Of a stretch of 64,000 nt of DNA, positions 1 through 9,934 are shown piece after piece (the stretch's first letter is position 1; every line of letters begins with the position of its first letter). Both the position numbers and the translations under genes were made by a program. The stretch covers positions 1,924,001-1,988,000 of the forward strand of contig NC_088296.1 in NCBI RefSeq assembly GCF_032854445.1, in the 5' to 3' direction. The notes under the pieces were generated by a model, which saw nothing but the letters and a program-made list of their open reading frames with translations, was not told the origin of the DNA and searched no databases. This DNA comes from Liolophura sinensis (Eukaryota; Mollusca; Polyplacophora; Chitonida; Chitonidae).

Positions 1-475
1 AAGAGTTGTTATCATTATCAGCGTTAACCGTTACATAAGGTTGCCACTGATTACTTTAAAAGCGTTTGTTGTTATTAAAGGTTGACATTACAATTAGGTA
101 CCATTAGGAGTGGTTGTCATTAAGAGTGGTTGTCAGTAAAAGTGGTTGTCTATTATACGGGTTGCTATTAATGCTGGTTGGCGTTAGAAGTGGTTGTCTT
201 TATAAGTGATTACCTTTACAGCTAGTTGTTAATAAAAGTGGCTGTCATTACAATCCTTAATCATTAAGAGTGGCTGTCAATAATAATGGTTGTCATTAAT
301 GCTGGTTGCCATTAAGGTTGGTTGCCATTAAGAGTGATTGCCATTGCAAGTGGATATCATTACAGTTGCTAGTCTTTACAATCGGTTGTCAGCAAGAGTG
401 GTTGTCATCAACAGTGCTCGTCGTTAAGACTGATTGTCACTAATACTAGTTGCCAGTAAGTTTGCTCCTGTGGGT
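1..475. repeat. Degenerate 16-bp minisatellite opening copy A
   Basis: Units resemble 'gttgtcattaagagtg' or 'gttgccattaatgctg', about 16 bp each, repeated with many substitutions. The same unit family opens copy B at 3664-3770, 3955-4275 and 4413-4480. The array is cut by the left edge of the window. Confidence 0.8.
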
Positions 476-1820
476 ACCGATACAAATGAGTGTAACTATA
501 TTTACTGTTCTCCTGGCTAAGGATTGCTTTGACAGCTCCATTGTTAGGAAATGACAACATGGGGTCAACTAAAATGTCTTCGAAAATAAGATAATCTCTT
601 GGTCAGTTGACACAGATTAACCCATTTATAAGGACAAAAACAAAGCAATGTACTGAGCTACTATGATGGTAAAGGACAGGTCAAGCAACGACAATAAACA
701 AAGAAACAGAACTTTAAAAAGACATAACACACCTGAGATGTTTACCCTGGTGATCAACTCTCAGCGAAAGAAAAATGCCAGGGGAAAGCAATTATCTGAT
801 TGTTAAGGACTTTTAGTGTTCCATGTATGACACAGAATTACAAAGATGGAAACAGCAGTGAAGGCGTGAATTGTAATTTTGATCAAAAGCCGCTCGTACA
901 AAATAAGTTACGGCATAAAGTGCATTTTTTTCCTCAGCCACTTCAAATACGGTACCAAAGAAGACAGAGAACCATAACACTCAGTGCATTGTAATGGCTA
1001 GTTCCGTGTGTACAGCACATTTAAAGGAACCTCGGTACAGTGTTTGTAATAAAATTCTTTAAAAACGGAAGAGGAAAAAAAAAGAACGACAAGGTAATCG
1101 ACTTGCCACGAACTTGATTGATGGAGTCCAGTTTCTTTAACTAGCGTCAGAAGTGCTAAACGATTTAAGCAAAAAGAAGAAACAACAGAAGCTGTTCTTT
1201 GTCAGGATGGCTCCCAGTATTTAACCCAGCGGAATAAATACTTTGATCCGCACGTCTCTCTTTCAGATAAAAGCAATTCCTCAATCGTAGACAGCGAATC
1301 GATATCAGCATAAATTTGCATAAATTATAGACTGCTGGTCGTCTCACCGGATGTTGGTGTAGTTTGCACGAGACAAGACACATAGCTTCCGGTCTTGAAG
1401 GGACGACTAGAGATCGACTGAGAAGAAGACGGGAACCCTTTTAAGCAAGGATGTATATTTTGTGACAAACAGCAGGCAAATTGATGCTCTCGGTGCCCAA
1501 CGTACAACGCTGTCTACTCTATAGACATATCCATTTATAAAGTAAACTTGCTTAAAGTGGATACGTTTTCCTACACAGTCAGCCGCCAGAGCCGTGAACA
1601 TCGCCTGCTTTCGGTGGTGGACACACAGATAATGTCGTCAGTTAGATATATTAATAATCTGCATCTTTTAACAGGCTACTTGTCGTCAGTCTGGTATGAT
1701 AATGGAACCAGTATGTCGTTCTGAACACGATACGTACGTACAATCGGAATGTTAACAGTCTCTCTTTGTTAACACGTTATTCGTAGACAGTCTGGTATGA
1801 TAGTAAAAGTATTGTCTCAA

Positions 1821-2562
1821 TGCGCTACTTTCTGACAAATCATCATAAAGAAACGGGCAGATGGTGTAAGGTTACAAGGACTGAACGACTATGCTGCTTT
1901 TGTCAGATGACTGCTGATGATGAATATCGCTACTTACTGACATATCATCTTAAAGAAACGGGCAGATGGTGTAAGGTTACAAGGACTGAACCACTTTGCT
2001 GCTTTTGTCAGATGACTGCTGATGATGAATATCGCTACTTACTGACATATCATCTTAAAGAAACGGGCAGATGGTGTAAGGTTACAAGGACTGAACGACT
2101 ATGCTGCTTTTGTCAGATGACTGCTGATGATGAATATCGCTACTTACTGACATATCATCATAAAGAAACGGGCAGATGGTGTAAGGTTACAAGGACTGAA
2201 CGACTATGCTGCTTTTGTCAGATGACTGCTGATGATGAATATCGCTACTTACTGACATATCATCATAAAGAAACGGGCAGATGGTGTAAGGTACCAAGGA
2301 CTGAATGACTGTGCTGCTTTTGTCACATGACTGCTGATGATGAATATCGCTACTTACTGACAAATCATCATAAAGAAACGGGCAGATTGTGTAAGGTTAC
2401 AAGGACTGAACGACTATGCTGCTTTTGTCAGATGACTGCTGATGATGAATATCGCTACTTACTGACATATCATCATCAAGAAACGGGCAGATGGTGAAAG
2501 GTACCAAGGGCTGAACGACTATGCTGCTTTTGTCAGATGACTGCTGATGATGAATACCACCT
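1821..2562 (+). repeat. 105-bp tandem array, seven units
   Basis: The landmark 'aaacgggcag' recurs at 1851, 1956, 2061, 2166, 2271, 2376 and 2481, exactly 105 bp apart. Units are nearly identical, so the array is recently expanded or homogenised. Because 105 is 35 codons, one plus-strand frame stays open through about the first four and a half units (1820-2308), encoding a Cys-containing 35-residue repeat with a CCFC motif. It is closed by a TGA in unit 5, and unit 7 also has a TGA. There is no splice or domain support, so I treat it as a minisatellite and not as a gene. A weaker ~103-bp periodicity precedes it (similar motifs near 1677 and 1780). Copy B has only a trace of one unit near 6065. 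Confidence 0.9.
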
Positions 2563-3787
2563 CATGTCTGATTGTATTAAATTCGCCAATGTCCATCAGA
2601 AACTTATCCCGCGGTATTTTAGGAATCCATATAAACTCTCCTAAATCTTAATGGAAATGCATGTATCATGACTAGCTTTGCCAAGTTCATTCGCCAAACT
2701 TAGCTGTCTTTATCTTATCTTTATTTCATCTACAAACCCTCTTCCTGATGGCGCCAGTCAGCTTTGTATATTAATCCCATTGTTGTCGCATCGTCGCGAG
2801 CGGACAAAAGTATATGTTTATAGTGTGTTTTTCTCAATGCTGAACACTTCACCAGCGATCAATTCTTTTTCTTATGAGGCCGCACGTCACCAATAGCTTT
2901 TGTATATTGACTATCTATTAAGCGCTGCACGAAAAGTCAGAAATACGTTTTCACACGACTTTTTTGTTTACGCTGCATGAAGTGTAAGAAAAGCCTCAGT
3001 TTATTGGTCGTCTTTTTTAGTCTATTGCATGTCACGTTTAACGCCGTATAGTTAGCTTAAAATTTATATTTTTTATCTTTTCTTTTACTTTCACCAAAAA
3101 CCTCTATTTTTTTATGGCCCTTCTGTCTGTAGTTTTAAAAGTTGCCATAAGCCGTTGTCTGCTCAAATGCCGCATGTATGAGGAATAATCCGTGCCTGAT
3201 TGTAGTCCAGTACACATCATGAAACGCCAGTAACCTAGCTTTACTACTTCAGTACTCCACACGTAGAAAACAACTTTTCTTGCCTCTTTCTCCGGCTTTC
3301 ACTCTCAGTGCTACCTAAATCGGTAAGATCTTGTGCCTTGGACATGATACCACGCATGGGAATCAAATTTTGTCACCTTTCTGGTTAACCCAATGGCCCA
3401 CGTCTTGCAAACAACACGTGTATCTTTTCTTCTTGATCAATGCGGCATACCTAAAAAAACCAAAAAAAGACAAACCTATATTGCACTGATGCCTGTAATT
3501 TTCAATCAGTCACTTGCCGAGAATAACGTTTGTGTATTAAATTTATCAATGCGTCAAATACATATCAAGTCTGTTGCCCTTCTTACATGTTTATGCGCAT
3601 ATTTATTTAGCGATTTACAGCTTTACGTTTTCGTTGTGTAGCTCATATAATGTCGTTATCTCTAGTCACACAGGTCGATTGGAGTGCTTGTCATTAAGAA
3701 CCGTTGTCATGCCGTGTGGTAGTCATTCCTGGTAGCTTCCATTAAGAGTTGCTTTCATTAATTGTTTCAGTAATTATATAAGATTGT

Positions 3788-3922
3788 TTATTTATTTGCT
3801 TATTTCGATTGGAGTTTTACGCCGTACTCAAGAATGTTTCACTCACACTACAGAGGTCAGCATTATGGTGGGAGAAAACCTGGCAGAGCGTAGACGAAAC
3901 CCACAACCCTCCACAGACACAT
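3788..3922 (-). mobile_element. tRNA-SINE fragment (3' part)
   Basis: Read on the minus strand, the sequence carries the conserved 3' body (gggtttc..., ccaccataatgctg, a diverged tataagtgaaa block, gagtacggcgtaaaa) and an AT-rich tail at 3785-3800. It lacks the tRNA head, so it is 5'-truncated. It sits inside the minisatellite that opens copy B, and no equivalent is seen in copy A. Confidence 0.75.
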
Positions 3923-3954
3923 AAGATTGTCATTGGTTGTGTTACAAGCCTTGG

Positions 3955-4275
3955 CTGTTAATGCTTGTTGATATGAATGGCTGCCACTAAAATAGGTTGT
4001 CATTAATACTGGTTGCCATTCAGAGTGATTGTCATTACAACTGGTTGACATAAGGAGTGGTTGCCATTCAGAGTGATTGTCATTACAACTGACTGACATT
4101 AAGAGTGGTTGCCATTCAGAGTGATTGTCATTACAACTGACTGACATTAAGAGTGGTTGCCATTCAGAGTGATTGTCATTACAACTGGTTGACATTAAGA
4201 GTGGTTGCCATTCAGAGTGATTGTCATTACAACTGGTTGGCATTAAGAGTGGTTGTGATTACAAGTGATTGCCTT
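3955..4275. repeat. 16-bp minisatellite with 48-bp higher-order unit
   Basis: The array cycles three 16-bp types: 'gttgccattcagagtg', 'attgtcattacaactg' and 'gttgacattaagagtg'. The resulting 48-bp unit repeats about five times almost unchanged. As 48 is a multiple of three, the minus strand stays open with a 16-residue repeat, which is an arithmetic consequence and not evidence for a protein. A degenerate continuation lies at 4413-4480 after a SINE. Confidence 0.85.
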
Positions 4276-4420
4276 TATTTAATTTGGTATGTATTTAATT
4301 GCTGTTTTACGAAGTACTCAACAATATTTCACTTATACGATGGCGGCCAGCACTATTGTGGGAGTAAGTCGGGCGGGGCCATGCGCAGGTTGCTGCAGAC
4401 CTTCTTACGTACGGCTGGTT
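4276..4420 (-). mobile_element. tRNA-SINE fragment (3' part)
   Basis: On the minus strand it reads from an 'acgtaagaaggtctgcagca'-like start through the 'ggccgccatcgtataagtg' block to 'gagtacttcgtaaaa' and an AT-rich tail. The tRNA head is missing. It interrupts the 16-bp minisatellite: units resume at 4413. Confidence 0.75.
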
Positions 4421-5565
4421 GCCATTAAAAGCGTTTTCATTAATACTGATTGCCATTAAGAGTGGATGCCGTTATAAGTGGCTGTAACTATATTTACTCC
4501 TCTCTTGACGATACGTTTTCGCTAAGGATTGTGTTACTAGCTGCTGCCCTTTGGGTTTCGTTGTAAGGTAATAACAATTGGGAGTTAACTAAAATGCTTT
4601 TTAAAAAAAAATAGTCTTTTGGTTTGTCGAAAACGTTTATCTCATTCATAAGGACACAGAAAAAAGTGCTGTCATGGTGTAAAAATGCATGTCAAGTCAT
4701 CAAATAATTAAAGCAACAGGAATTAAAAAGCACAAGACACAGGGGATGATAATTGCGTCCTTGGTAAACAGCCCTTAAAGCAAAAAAGCGCCAGGGGAAA
4801 GCAATTATCTGACTGTTAAGGACTTTTAGTGTTCCATGTATGACATAGAATGACAATGATGGAAACAGGAGTGAAGGCGTGAATTGTAATTTTAAATGGA
4901 AACCACTGGTACAAAATAAGTTACGGCATAAAGCGCTTTTTTCGAAGCTACTTCAAAAAGAAAAACCAACAAGCTTGAAAAAGATTACACTCAGTGCATT
5001 GTAATGACTGGTTTGTGCAGCACATTTAAAAGTCACAACGATACAGTCTTGTAATAAATTTCTCAAAACCTGAAAGTGCGAAAAAATGCCAGAGAGAGAG
5101 AAAAGAACAAAAACGTAATCGCCATGAATTAGACTGATGGAGCCCAGTTTCTTTAACTAGCATCAAAAGTGCTAAACGACTTAAGTAAAAAGACAAGACT
5201 GTAGCCGTAGTTCGTCATGCTCCCGTACAGAGTTTGACTCAGCGGTGTATTTACTTGATGGATCCGCACGTCTCTCTTTCAAATGGAAGCAATTCTTTAA
5301 CCGTGGGCATCGAATCGATATCAGAATTTATTTGCATAAATCAGAAACTTTTGGTTGCTTCACCGGATGTTGATGCAGTCTGCTCGAGACATGACACATA
5401 ACTTCCGGTCTCGGAGAGACGACGACAGATCGATTCAGAAGCAGACAGGAATCTCTGTAAGCAGGTGGATATACTTTGAAACACAAAGCAGACAAAGTGA
5501 TACAGTTGTTCTCAATTTACAACGCAATACTCTGTTTATCAGTCAGACATATCCAATACAAGTCC

Positions 5566-5742
5566 AGCTCATGCTGCCTTCCTTTTCGACCGTACGTGGG
5601 AAGGTCTGGCGGCAACCTGCGGATGGTTGTGGGTTTCCCCCGGGCTGTGGCTGGTTTCCACCAACCATAATGCTGGCCGCCGTCGTATAAGTGAAATATT
5701 CTTGAGTACGGCGTAAAACACCAATCAAATAAATAAATAAAT
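5566..5742 (+). mobile_element. 5'-truncated tRNA-SINE inserted after the duplication
   Basis: The copy begins just past the tRNA B box ('gtccagctcatgctg') and runs to 'gagtacggcgtaaaacacc' plus (AAAT)n, close to the family consensus. Copy A preserves the matching site without the element: 'gacatatccatttataaag' near 1525 corresponds to 'gacatatccaatacaa' before the SINE and 'cataaactgaac' after it. So this insertion postdates the segmental duplication, or was lost from copy A. Confidence 0.9.
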
Positions 5743-6650
5743 TCATAAACTGAACTTACTATAAGTGGATACGCTTTTTTACACAGTAAGATCACAGGCG
5801 AATAAATAACCACAGCCAGCCACCACACCAGTGGACATCGCCTGCTTTCTTTGGTGGACACACAGATAATGTTGCCAGTTAGATATATTAATAGCTTGTG
5901 CTTTTAATAGGCTACTTGTCGTCAGTCTGATATCATAATACAACTAGTGTCGTTCTGAACGCGCTACGTATTGACGATTGGAAATGTTAACACTCTGTCT
6001 TTGTTAACATGTTACTTGTTGTCAATATGATATGATATTAAAAATATGGTATGTTGTTCTCTACTTACTGACACATCGTCTTTATCTCATCTCTATCTCA
6101 TCTACAAGTCTTTTTCCGGAAGGCACCATGTGTCGCCAATCAGCTTTGTGTATTTATCCCATCATTGACGGATCGTCACGAGCGGACAAATCTTTATGTT
6201 CATAGGGTGTCTTTCAAAAAAGGCTGAGCACTTCATTAACAGTGAATTCGTTTTCTCATGAGGGCTCACGTCGCCAATAACCTTTGTATGTTGCTTGTTG
6301 TTTAAACGATGCACGAAAAGTCAGAAATATGTAGTTTTTTCTTTCTCATTACTCATACGTCGCAAATAACATTCTTCTGTTGTTTATTTGCAAAAGTAGT
6401 TTTGACAAGGTGCCACGTAGAGCAGTCACGTTTTGTCACTTTGCTGGATACCCCATTGCCCCACGTTTTACCAACAGCTCTTCCTATCTCTTCTTCTCGT
6501 TCAAGGCGGCATACTTGTCTTGAATAACTCTTGTGTATTTATCAATGCGTCAAGTACACATCAAGATTTTTGCCTTTCTTACATGTTTATAAACACATTT
6601 ACCATGATTTATGTTTTCCATTGATATGGCTCGAACAATGAACTAGCTGT

Positions 6651-8858
6651 CTTGTTAACAGTATGGACACCATGTAAAATAGTCTCACCAGAACTTCGGA
6701 CGTTAGCACACAGCTCCCACAAAAGGAGTTTTTCTTATATGACCTCTGATCGTACAAGTATCAAAGCAAGATCGCAGGAATCACTTTTCTCTCCTATTTC
6801 CCTTCTGCGTGTCGGGGAGGAATTTACTGGAACTTTTACCATTTTGTGGTGCGCGGCTTCATTCGACTTTTTGACTCCTTTCTGAAAAGTTTCGGCAATT
6901 CTTAAATAAGTTATAGATATCAAGAAGCAGTGTAATTTCCCCGTAGTCCATTTTGTCACAGCCTATTCCTTAGAGAGAATTTTGGCGAAGCGGGTATCGA
7001 ATGCTCCTTTGTTGGGAGAAATATCTTCCTGGCCGACAAAATATTGCATATTCCACAAACAGCGAAAGACAAAATTGTGGCGGATATTTTTTACTCCATT
7101 TTCTTTCCCATGAGGCTTTACTCATATGGATTATAAGCCCGTCACAGGGCTACGCCGGAAAAGAATATTAGAACAGTTTCGGGCTGAATATCATTTGATC
7201 TCTTTCTCCCCAAGTCAACCTAAAATGTCACTGATAAATGACAATTTAGTTTCCGCTAATTTTGGTGCTCAAATTTTGAAACTCAAATGATAAATGTTGT
7301 GTTGTCAAGTCACCTACTGCGCAGAGATGCGAGTCGACTGTGAACGACAAATAAAATGCTTCATGGATTGGGGAAGATATTGAGATATCTGCAATTTGAT
7401 TGAAAACAAAATAAAGCATTTAATATTAATCGAAAATTTTGTCAAGGATCTTTTGTTATATTCTGCAGATGTCTTTGGCAGGATAGTTTTAATATCTCGT
7501 CTGTCTAAGCAAATTAAAAAAAGTCCAGTTTATTCCTCGTCCACTCAGTTGCAAACAAAAGGAAGTGTCAGTGGGTTTTGACCATTCAGTAGAGTTGAGC
7601 TCTGTTGGATAATTACCAATATTAAATGATAAACGGCTCCCCTGGAGAGCAACTCCTAGTATTTACGTTATTATTTTCGAATAGGATTACTGTTTGGATT
7701 TTAAGATGTAACACATACGGTACGGCGTATTTGGTCATGTTTTCAGTATTCCAGAAATGTATTTGGCTCATGGGAATGTGTCGAATGTTGCTTTGATTTG
7801 TGTCTTGCATCTAGCTTGAGGCATCCAGCAGACTTCTGAATTCACATGGAATATTTTCCTTATGTTTATCGGGGAATAGCAATGCTATGGAAATGTGGCG
7901 CAGGCACATGTAAGCTTAGATAAATAGCGTTTTAAATCGCACTACCGAAAGGAAAATCATATATTAACTTCAGTCAAGACCCAGAGAGGCAGGCAGACAA
8001 GCTTTCTGATTAGAATAGAAGATTTGTCTTATCTGTTGGAGGAGAAAAATAGACTTAGCTTTGCTATGGGAAAGAGGTATATAGATACATGTAGGCGTGA
8101 GTGCAGATAAATAGCGCCTCAACTCGCTGTACCGAAAGGAAGATCGCATATTAGCCATTTTTGTGGAAGAAAAGCAGACAACCAAGGAGGTCAGTGCATA
8201 AATACCCCGGTATTCCATTGTTCTTCGACAGCTGAACGTTTCACTGAGCCCGTGGAATCTCAGAGTCAATTCCCTCACGCCCCATTTCCCCGGCCTGGCC
8301 GTGAATCTCTTCCGCTTCACTGTCGTTTATCGTTGAGCCTTCAGCGAGTGGAATCATGGTGATAAAATTCAAAGAAAGTGGAGCGGCCAAAGTCCTAAAG
8401 CCGTCTGAAATAAATCGAATCACCATTATCTTTACGAGCGGGGAATCCCCGCAGCATTAGCTTAAAAATCGCTCCCAGCCAATTACCGGAAGTTATTCGA
8501 TCTCCAAACCGTTTACCTTCTCCCCGGAAAAAAAAATCTACAGCCTAGTTCACAGACTGTTTGCTTAGTCGAAAAGGGTTACTTTGACATCCGGGTAACC
8601 AAGTCACTACCCCAGGGGGCTCGTTCAATATTAATTTCAGAATGTTTGTTTTCATATCTCTGAATTCGAATTATACAAATAATTCCAGAATTAGGTCAAG
8701 GGCTTTTTTATCCCATATTCCCCAATCGCCATATACCCATGACTCTTGCGTGCTTTTCAGAATAAAAGTCATACTTGTTTTCTTGAAGTTTTTTGTTTGT
8801 CTCAAACTCTCCCTGGAAATAATTCACTCAAATATGTTTGTTTTTCTCTTTTCCACAG
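6651..8858. other. Unique DNA upstream of the exon, no gene seen
   Basis: Only short open frames without splice or domain support are visible, apart from a small two-copy repeat at 7905-8155. A more GC-rich patch at about 8225-8480 could be an upstream non-coding exon or promoter of the gene whose coding exon begins at 8873, but no clear core promoter is visible. Confidence 0.5.
7905..8155. repeat. Two-copy local repeat, offset about 185 bp
   Basis: 'acatgtaagc...agataaatagcg' followed by 'accgaaaggaaaatc' (7905-7965) recurs as 'acatgtaggc...agataaatagcg' and 'accgaaaggaagatc' (8089-8155). The match covers about 60 bp with moderate divergence. Nothing suggests coding. Confidence 0.6.
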
Positions 8859-9007
8859 AGAAGTTGAAGTAGATGTTTGCCTCACACCGAGACCTTGACA
8901 AGCCCAAAATGGAGCACTCAAAGTCAGCGAACACTCTGAACGGAGAGGCTCAAGGGGACGGCAAGCGTGAACTCAAAGGTGGAACAAGAGCTCTTCTCAT
9001 CCAGAAG
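8859..9007 (+). CDS. First coding exon of an unidentified protein
   Basis: This is the best coding feature in the window. A textbook splice acceptor ('ttttctcttttccacag', ending 8858) is followed by 14 bases of 5' UTR that end in a TAG immediately before ATG at 8873. The 45-codon frame runs to AAG at 9007 and meets a donor, 'gtaggaatg', in phase 0. The encoded N-terminus is hydrophilic, rich in Lys, Glu, Ser and Gly, with no signal peptide or membrane segment, so it is probably a cytosolic N-terminal tail; it ends ...GGTRALLIQK. A second in-frame ATG at 8909 has a better Kozak context (aaaATGg) and could be the real start. The exon is richer in GC than its flanks. I do not recognise the protein. 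Because the exon starts with UTR, at least one non-coding exon should lie upstream, and the remaining coding exons must lie downstream. Confidence 0.6.
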
Positions 9008-9490
9008 GTAGGAATGTTTTATTCTTGTGCCAACACTATTAACGCCAGCCATGTTTAAATGGCGGTCTTTTGTGTTTCACGTCAAAATGTCACGTTGTCT
9101 TTCAGCATTTCGGGATGCACTTTTCCGAATGAGTAGAGGAGGTTAAGAGTTCGCCATTCCCATCATTGACCTGACTGTCTCCGTGTTTTGTTCCTCAATC
9201 TCTAAACCCTGTTTTATCTACTTATCTCCGCCAATACACTGAGTTATGATTTCTGTATTTAAAGTCACCTGTCGACTATATCTAAGGTTTGAGTGCCCAC
9301 TCTGGTAAAATCTCGTATAAAGCTCCAGCTTGTTTCTTTCTTGTATCTGTAGAAGTTTTACTGTCCAGCTATCTGTATATCCCGTATGTGCTGCCTTGAT
9401 AGTTATTAGGTAGATCAACTCACTAACTGTGCGGGAAATATTCAGAATGCGTACCGATAATATACATCCCTATAGATTAAGGTTAAACTG
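9008..9490. other. Probable intron, nothing else seen
   Basis: AT-rich sequence following the exon donor. A pyrimidine-rich acceptor-like site at about 9104 ('gttgtctttcag') is followed by an early stop in the phase-0 frame, so no second exon is called here. Confidence 0.4.
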
Positions 9491-9493
9491 GCC

Positions 9494-9765
9494 TGGTTGA
9501 GAGCCGTATTGTCTGACTTGAATGTCGCATTGTCCGAATTGACAGTGGTAATGTCCAAGTTGAGAATCGTAATGACCGAGTTGAGAATCGTATTGGCCTA
9601 GTTGGCAGTCGTATTGGCCGAGTTGAGAGTCGTATTGTCTGACTTGAATGTCGCATTGTCCGAGTTGACAGTGGTAATGTCCAAGTTGAGAATCGTAATG
9701 ACCGAGTTGAGAATCGTATTGGCCAAGTTGAGAGTCGTATTGGCCGAGTTGAGAGTCGTACTGAT
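9494..9765. repeat. 21-bp minisatellite with 126-bp higher-order unit
   Basis: About 13 units of the type 'ttgagagtcgtattggccg' are present. Variant units recur in the same order with a period of six units: 'gtctgacttgaatgtcg' is found at 9511 and again at 9637, exactly 126 bp apart. Both strands stay open across the array because 21 is seven codons. The minus-strand peptide is a Gln/Tyr/Asp/Ser heptad-length repeat with no other support, so I do not call a gene. Confidence 0.9.
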
Positions 9766-9842
9766 CTCTCAGGCCAATATCAACGTAATACGAAATCACT
9801 AGATTTACAACATTAAATTCGCCAAGAATGGCTTAACTTGTG

Positions 9843-9932
9843 TGATTGATTGGTGTTTTACGCTGTACTTAAGAATAATTCACTTATACGACAGCATTAT
9901 GGTGTGAGGTAGCCAGACAAAGCCTGGGGGAA
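9843..9932 (-). mobile_element. tRNA-SINE 3' fragment
   Basis: On the minus strand it shows 'cataatgctg', 'tcgtataagtgaa', 'agtacagcgtaaaacacca' and then 'atcaatc'. It lacks the tRNA head and most of the middle. The (AAAT)n tail is reduced. Confidence 0.7.
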
Positions 9933-9934
9933 AA

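Larger units (their letters stand above)
1..3650. repeat. Tandem segmental duplication, copy A
   Basis: This stretch is repeated, diverged but collinear, at about 3664-6650. Matching blocks include 781-830 with 4795-4850, 1250-1320 with 5266-5340, 1600-1700 with 5840-5930, 2700-2950 with 6090-6330 and 3370-3650 with 6430-6640. The offset is about 4.0 kb on the left and falls to about 3.1 kb on the right, because copy A carries an extra 105-bp array and extra sequence around 2950-3370. Reading frames are not conserved between the copies, so I see no gene in either. The window begins inside the opening minisatellite, so further copies could lie upstream. Confidence 0.85.
3664..6650. repeat. Tandem segmental duplication, copy B
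   Basis: This is the second copy of the duplication described for 1-3650, in the same orientation. It differs by three SINE fragments in or near its minisatellite and body (3788-3922, 4276-4420, 5566-5742), by lacking the 105-bp array, and by a shorter stretch corresponding to copy A 2950-3370. Matches persist to about 6640, where both copies read '...ttcttacatgttta...' and then diverge. No coding gene is seen. Confidence 0.85.

Noticed and set aside
1820-2308. 162-codon Cys-containing repeat protein
   Set aside because: The frame exists only because the unit is 105 bp. Later units carry stops, there is no acceptor, donor or domain, and the duplicate copy lacks it.
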